A DNA stretch of 64,000 nt, taken from positions 62,001 to 126,000 of the forward strand of contig JAFTIM010000007.1 of the NCBI GenBank assembly GCA_017456885.1, given 5' to 3'. The stretch's first letter is position 1. Each line of letters begins with the position of its first letter. Below the pieces are notes generated by a model, which did no database searches, had not been told where the DNA came from, and was given only the letters and a program-made list of their open reading frames with translations. Both the position numbers and the translations under genes were made by a program. Of this stretch, positions 61,873-64,000 are shown piece after piece. The stretch is from Paludibacteraceae bacterium. GTDB taxonomy: Bacteria > Bacteroidota > Bacteroidia > Bacteroidales > Paludibacteraceae.

Positions 61873-62964
61873 ATGAATCCTACGAAACCTTGTTTGACAG
61901 AAGAGAATATAACTGTTTTTCAAAGAAAGTTGCATGAGTGGTACGAGCGGCATCATCGAGTTTTACCTTGGAGAGAGGTTAAAGATCCGTATCTGATATG
62001 GATTTCGGAAGTTATCCTGCAACAAACAAGGGTAGAACAAGCGTTGAGTTATTATCGGAATTTTATTGTGAATTTTCCAACTGTTGAACATTTGGCGGCT
62101 GCTGATGAAAACAGTGTGTTGAAATGTTGGCAAGGATTGGGTTATTACTCGCGAGCAAGAAATTTGCATGCTTCAGCAAAAGTAATAGTGGAAAAATTTC
62201 ATGGACACTTTCCGAAGTCGTATGACGAAGTGAAAAGTTTAAAAGGGATAGGTGATTATACGGCAGCGGCAATCTGCTCGTTTGCTTACGATTTGCCTTA
62301 TGCGGTATTAGATGGCAATGTGTACCGATTCTTGTCGCGGTATTTTGCGATGGAAACACCTATTGATACCATGCAGGGAAGAAAACAATTTATGGAAACG
62401 GCCGATATGCTGCTTGACAGAAAAAAGGCGGCACTTCACAATCAAGCAATGATGGAAATGGGTGCAATTCAATGCACGATTCTCTCGCCCGATTGTGATT
62501 CGTGTCCGCTAAAGCATAATTGTATGGCATTCAAATATGATATGGTGGAACTTTTACCTATAAAATCGAAAAAAACAAAGGTACGCAATCGTTATTTCTA
62601 TTATTTTTTTATAAAATACCAAAATGGTTTTTTCTTACGCAAACGAGAAAAAGCCGATGTTTGGAGAAATTTGTATGAGTTCCCGTTGTTGGAATATGAA
62701 AACAAATTACCGATAGAAGAAGTGTTGGCTCAAGAAGAGAGCGTGAAATATTTTTTAAATGCGGGTGTTATCAAACAAATATCGGAGGAAAAGAAACATG
62801 TTTTGAGTCATCAACATATCTATTCACGTTGCGTTTATGTGGAGATTCAAGAGAAAAATGAATATCTGACAAAGCATTATGATTATGTAAAAATTGAGGA
62901 ATCGGATAAGTACCCTGTTTCTCGTTTAGTAGAAATATTTCTGAATGAATATTTGGAAATATAA
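61873..62964 (+). CDS. mutY: A/G-specific adenine glycosylase MutY
   Basis: 363 residues. Removes adenine mispaired with 8-oxoguanine. LPWREVKDPYLIWISEVILQQTRVEQ (catalytic Glu, about 44), helix-hairpin-helix LKGIGDYTAAAICSFAYDLPYAVLDGNVYRFLSR with the catalytic Asp, and a [4Fe-4S] loop CTILSPDCDSCPLKHNC (C-x6-C-x2-C-x5-C). The C-terminal NUDIX-like 8-oxoG-sensing domain is present. It starts the mutY-ssb-gldE order common in Bacteroidales. Confidence 0.96.
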   Translation: MNPTKPCLTEENITVFQRKLHEWYERHHRVLPWREVKDPYLIWISEVILQQTRVEQALSYYRNFIVNFPTVEHLAAADENSVLKCWQGLGYYSRARNLHASAKVIVEKFHGHFPKSYDEVKSLKGIGDYTAAAICSFAYDLPYAVLDGNVYRFLSRYFAMETPIDTMQGRKQFMETADMLLDRKKAALHNQAMMEMGAIQCTILSPDCDSCPLKHNCMAFKYDMVELLPIKSKKTKVRNRYFYYFFIKYQNGFFLRKREKADVWRNLYEFPLLEYENKLPIEEVLAQEESVKYFLNAGVIKQISEEKKHVLSHQHIYSRCVYVEIQEKNEYLTKHYDYVKIEESDKYPVSRLVEIFLNEYLEI

Positions 62965-63016
62965 AAATGTTTTTTTTTCTTTACCAACGATTTTCTAATA
63001 AATAATACATTAAATT

Positions 63017-63463
63017 ATGTCAATGAACAAGGTTATTTTAATTGGTAACGTGGGGAAAGACCCTGAAGTTAAGTATTTTGATTCCGGCAGTGCTCAGGCA
63101 ACTTTCCCTTTGGCAACCTCCGAACGTGGTTATAAGTTGCAGAATGGGACTGAAGTTCCGGAAAGAACAGAGTGGCACAATATTGTAATTCGTAAAGATT
63201 CTGTCCCGTTTGTCGAGAAATATGTCAAAAAAGGTTCTCAAGTTTACGTAGAAGGTAAAATTCGTTATCGCTCGTATGATGATGCAACGGGTGCAAAACG
63301 TTATGTTACAGAGATTTTGTGTGATAAGATAGAGTTCTTTGGCTCGCGTAGGTCAGAACGTCCTGCTGAACAACCGCAAGCACCGGCTCCGGCAGTGTCG
63401 AATGCGGAAACTTTTGATGCAAACTCACCTGCTGCTGATGGTGCAGATGATTTGCCATTTTAA
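63017..63463 (+). CDS. ssb: Single-stranded DNA-binding protein
   Basis: 148 residues. OB fold at about 1-105 (MNKVILIGNVGKDPEVKYFDSG, TEWHNIVIRKDSVPFVEKYVKKGSQVYVEGKIRYRSY), then a Pro/Ala linker and the acidic tail ending DDLPF, which recruits replication and repair partners. An alternative ATG lies two codons in. A terminator follows. Confidence 0.97.
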   Translation: MSMNKVILIGNVGKDPEVKYFDSGSAQATFPLATSERGYKLQNGTEVPERTEWHNIVIRKDSVPFVEKYVKKGSQVYVEGKIRYRSYDDATGAKRYVTEILCDKIEFFGSRRSERPAEQPQAPAPAVSNAETFDANSPAADGADDLPF

Positions 63464-63493
63464 TTGAAGTCTGCGAAAAAAGTTTTAATTTTG

Positions 63494-63520
63494 CAAGGAT
63501 GGTTTTGCCATCCTTGTTTT
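63494..63520 (+). terminator. ssb terminator
   Basis: CAAGGATGG pairs with CCATCCTTG over TTTTG, then TTTT. Confidence 0.8.
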
Positions 63521-63536
63521 GTTTAATTAAAAAAGT

Positions 63537-64000
63537 TTGGTTTTGATTACGCTTGTAATTTCTCAAAATCCGTTAACTCCCGGCTTGATTGTCGTATTGG
63601 TGGTTTGTCTTTTGTTATTGTTGCTTTCGGCTTTGGTTTCTGCTTCCGAGGTCGCTTTTTTTTCGCTTTCTCCGCAGCATCTTGCAGAACTAAAGGGGAG
63701 CGCGTCGGAAAAAGACAAACGAATTTTAAGTCAACTGAAAGATTCCGAACGCTTACTTGCTACAATATTGATAGCCAATAATTTCGTAAATATCTTTTTG
63801 GTTGTCCTATCGGCATATTTTATCTCTTCTTGGCTTGATTTTTCACAAGACCCTTTGTGGGGTTTTCTAATAGAAACGGTGATAATAACTTTTTTGTTGC
63901 TATTTTTCGGTGAAATATTGCCTAAGGTTTATGCTTCGCAGAATGCACTTTTGTTTTCTCGTTTTATTGTGGATTTTATTCTGTTTTTAAGAAAAACATT
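63537..64000 (+). CDS. gldE: CNNM/DUF21 transporter, GldE-like (3' end outside window)
   Basis: The frame stays open to the window end; about 154 residues are visible. A hydrophobic N-terminal segment (LIVVLVVCLLLLLLSALVSASEVAFFSLSP) and later ANNFVNIFLVVLSAYFI and LLLFFGEILPKVYASQNA are the CNNM/DUF21 membrane domain, which in Bacteroidetes directly after ssb is usually called gliding-motility-associated protein GldE. CBS domains would follow outside the window. No ATG is available after the in-frame stop at 63528; start is TTG at 63537 or 63543. Confidence 0.8.
   Translation, partial: MVLITLVISQNPLTPGLIVVLVVCLLLLLLSALVSASEVAFFSLSPQHLAELKGSASEKDKRILSQLKDSERLLATILIANNFVNIFLVVLSAYFISSWLDFSQDPLWGFLIETVIITFLLLFFGEILPKVYASQNALLFSRFIVDFILFLRKT

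Noticed and set aside
1..64000. CRISPR arrays, insertion sequences, prophage, rRNA operon
   Set aside because: No regularly spaced repeats, transposase, integrase, phage structural gene or rRNA sequence seen on either strand.

Overview
The window is about 64 kb of chromosome from a member of the Bacteroidota, most likely order Bacteroidales. The evidence is direct. Promoters carry the Bacteroidetes -7 element TAnnTTTG instead of TATAAT, and Shine-Dalgarno sequences are mostly absent. The gene content is typical of the order: HU proteins, an OmpH-like lipoprotein, LemA/TPM proteins, a Wza/Wzc pair, GldE, a type IX secretion tail, and the block rpmB-rpmG-DUF4295-ftsY-rimO. Base composition looks moderately AT-rich throughout. 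I could not assign a genus. Nearly all of it is core chromosome; I see no phage, insertion sequence or CRISPR array.

Layout. 0-3.3 kb: the 3' end of a GH2-type glycosidase, htpG, then a 395-bp gap holding a rod-shaped structured RNA that ends in a terminator. 3.3-5.0 kb: a small accessory patch with an HTH gene, a truncated metallo-beta-lactamase-fold gene, an out-of-frame surface-domain fragment and one unrecognised gene. 5.0-8.7 kb: tRNA-Met, SIMPL protein, DUF486, truA, initiator tRNA-fMet, mltG, tRNA-Ser. 8.7-18.5 kb: SPOR lipoprotein, rnz, rarA, Big_2 lipoprotein, nucleoside phosphorylase, an isolated hisH-hisF pair, pepD and an OPT peptide transporter. 18.6-25.6 kb: nucleotide-sugar epimerase, glnS, pyrH, frr, an Omp85-type barrel and a nitroreductase. 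25.7-34.5 kb: metY, OmpH-like protein, a divIC cluster, dnaX, a MATE pump, a cytidylate-kinase-like protein, tdk and rsmI.

34.6-44.9 kb: rplM-rpsI-rpsB-tsf, a glycosyltransferase, a T9SS cargo protein, an HU plus HU-LysM pair, then rimO-ftsY-DUF4295-rpmG-rpmB. 44.9-51.1 kb: Wzc-type tyrosine autokinase with two Wza-like lipoproteins, prs and fba. 51.1-55.7 kb: FKBP-TPM-LemA-OMP operon, an unknown anchored protein and rsmD. 55.7-64 kb: miaB, mutS, rng, a 30-residue COX24-type protein, HU, mutY, ssb and the start of gldE.

How the parts work together. Translation and RNA maturation dominate (three tRNAs, ribosomal proteins, EF-Ts, RRF, GlnRS, TruA, MiaB, RimO, RsmI, RsmD, RNase Z, RNase G). Envelope assembly is second (MltG, DivIC, SPOR, Wza/Wzc, Omp85, LysM, OmpH). 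Replication and repair is third (DnaX, RarA, MutS, MutY, SSB). The observations I rate highest are: a consensus sigma-54 promoter, short leader ORF and terminator in front of the nitroreductase; a membrane protein that joins an HU DNA-binding domain to a LysM peptidoglycan-binding domain; and the 6S-like RNA downstream of the htpG promoter region. All functional statements come from reading motifs by eye; no database search was run.
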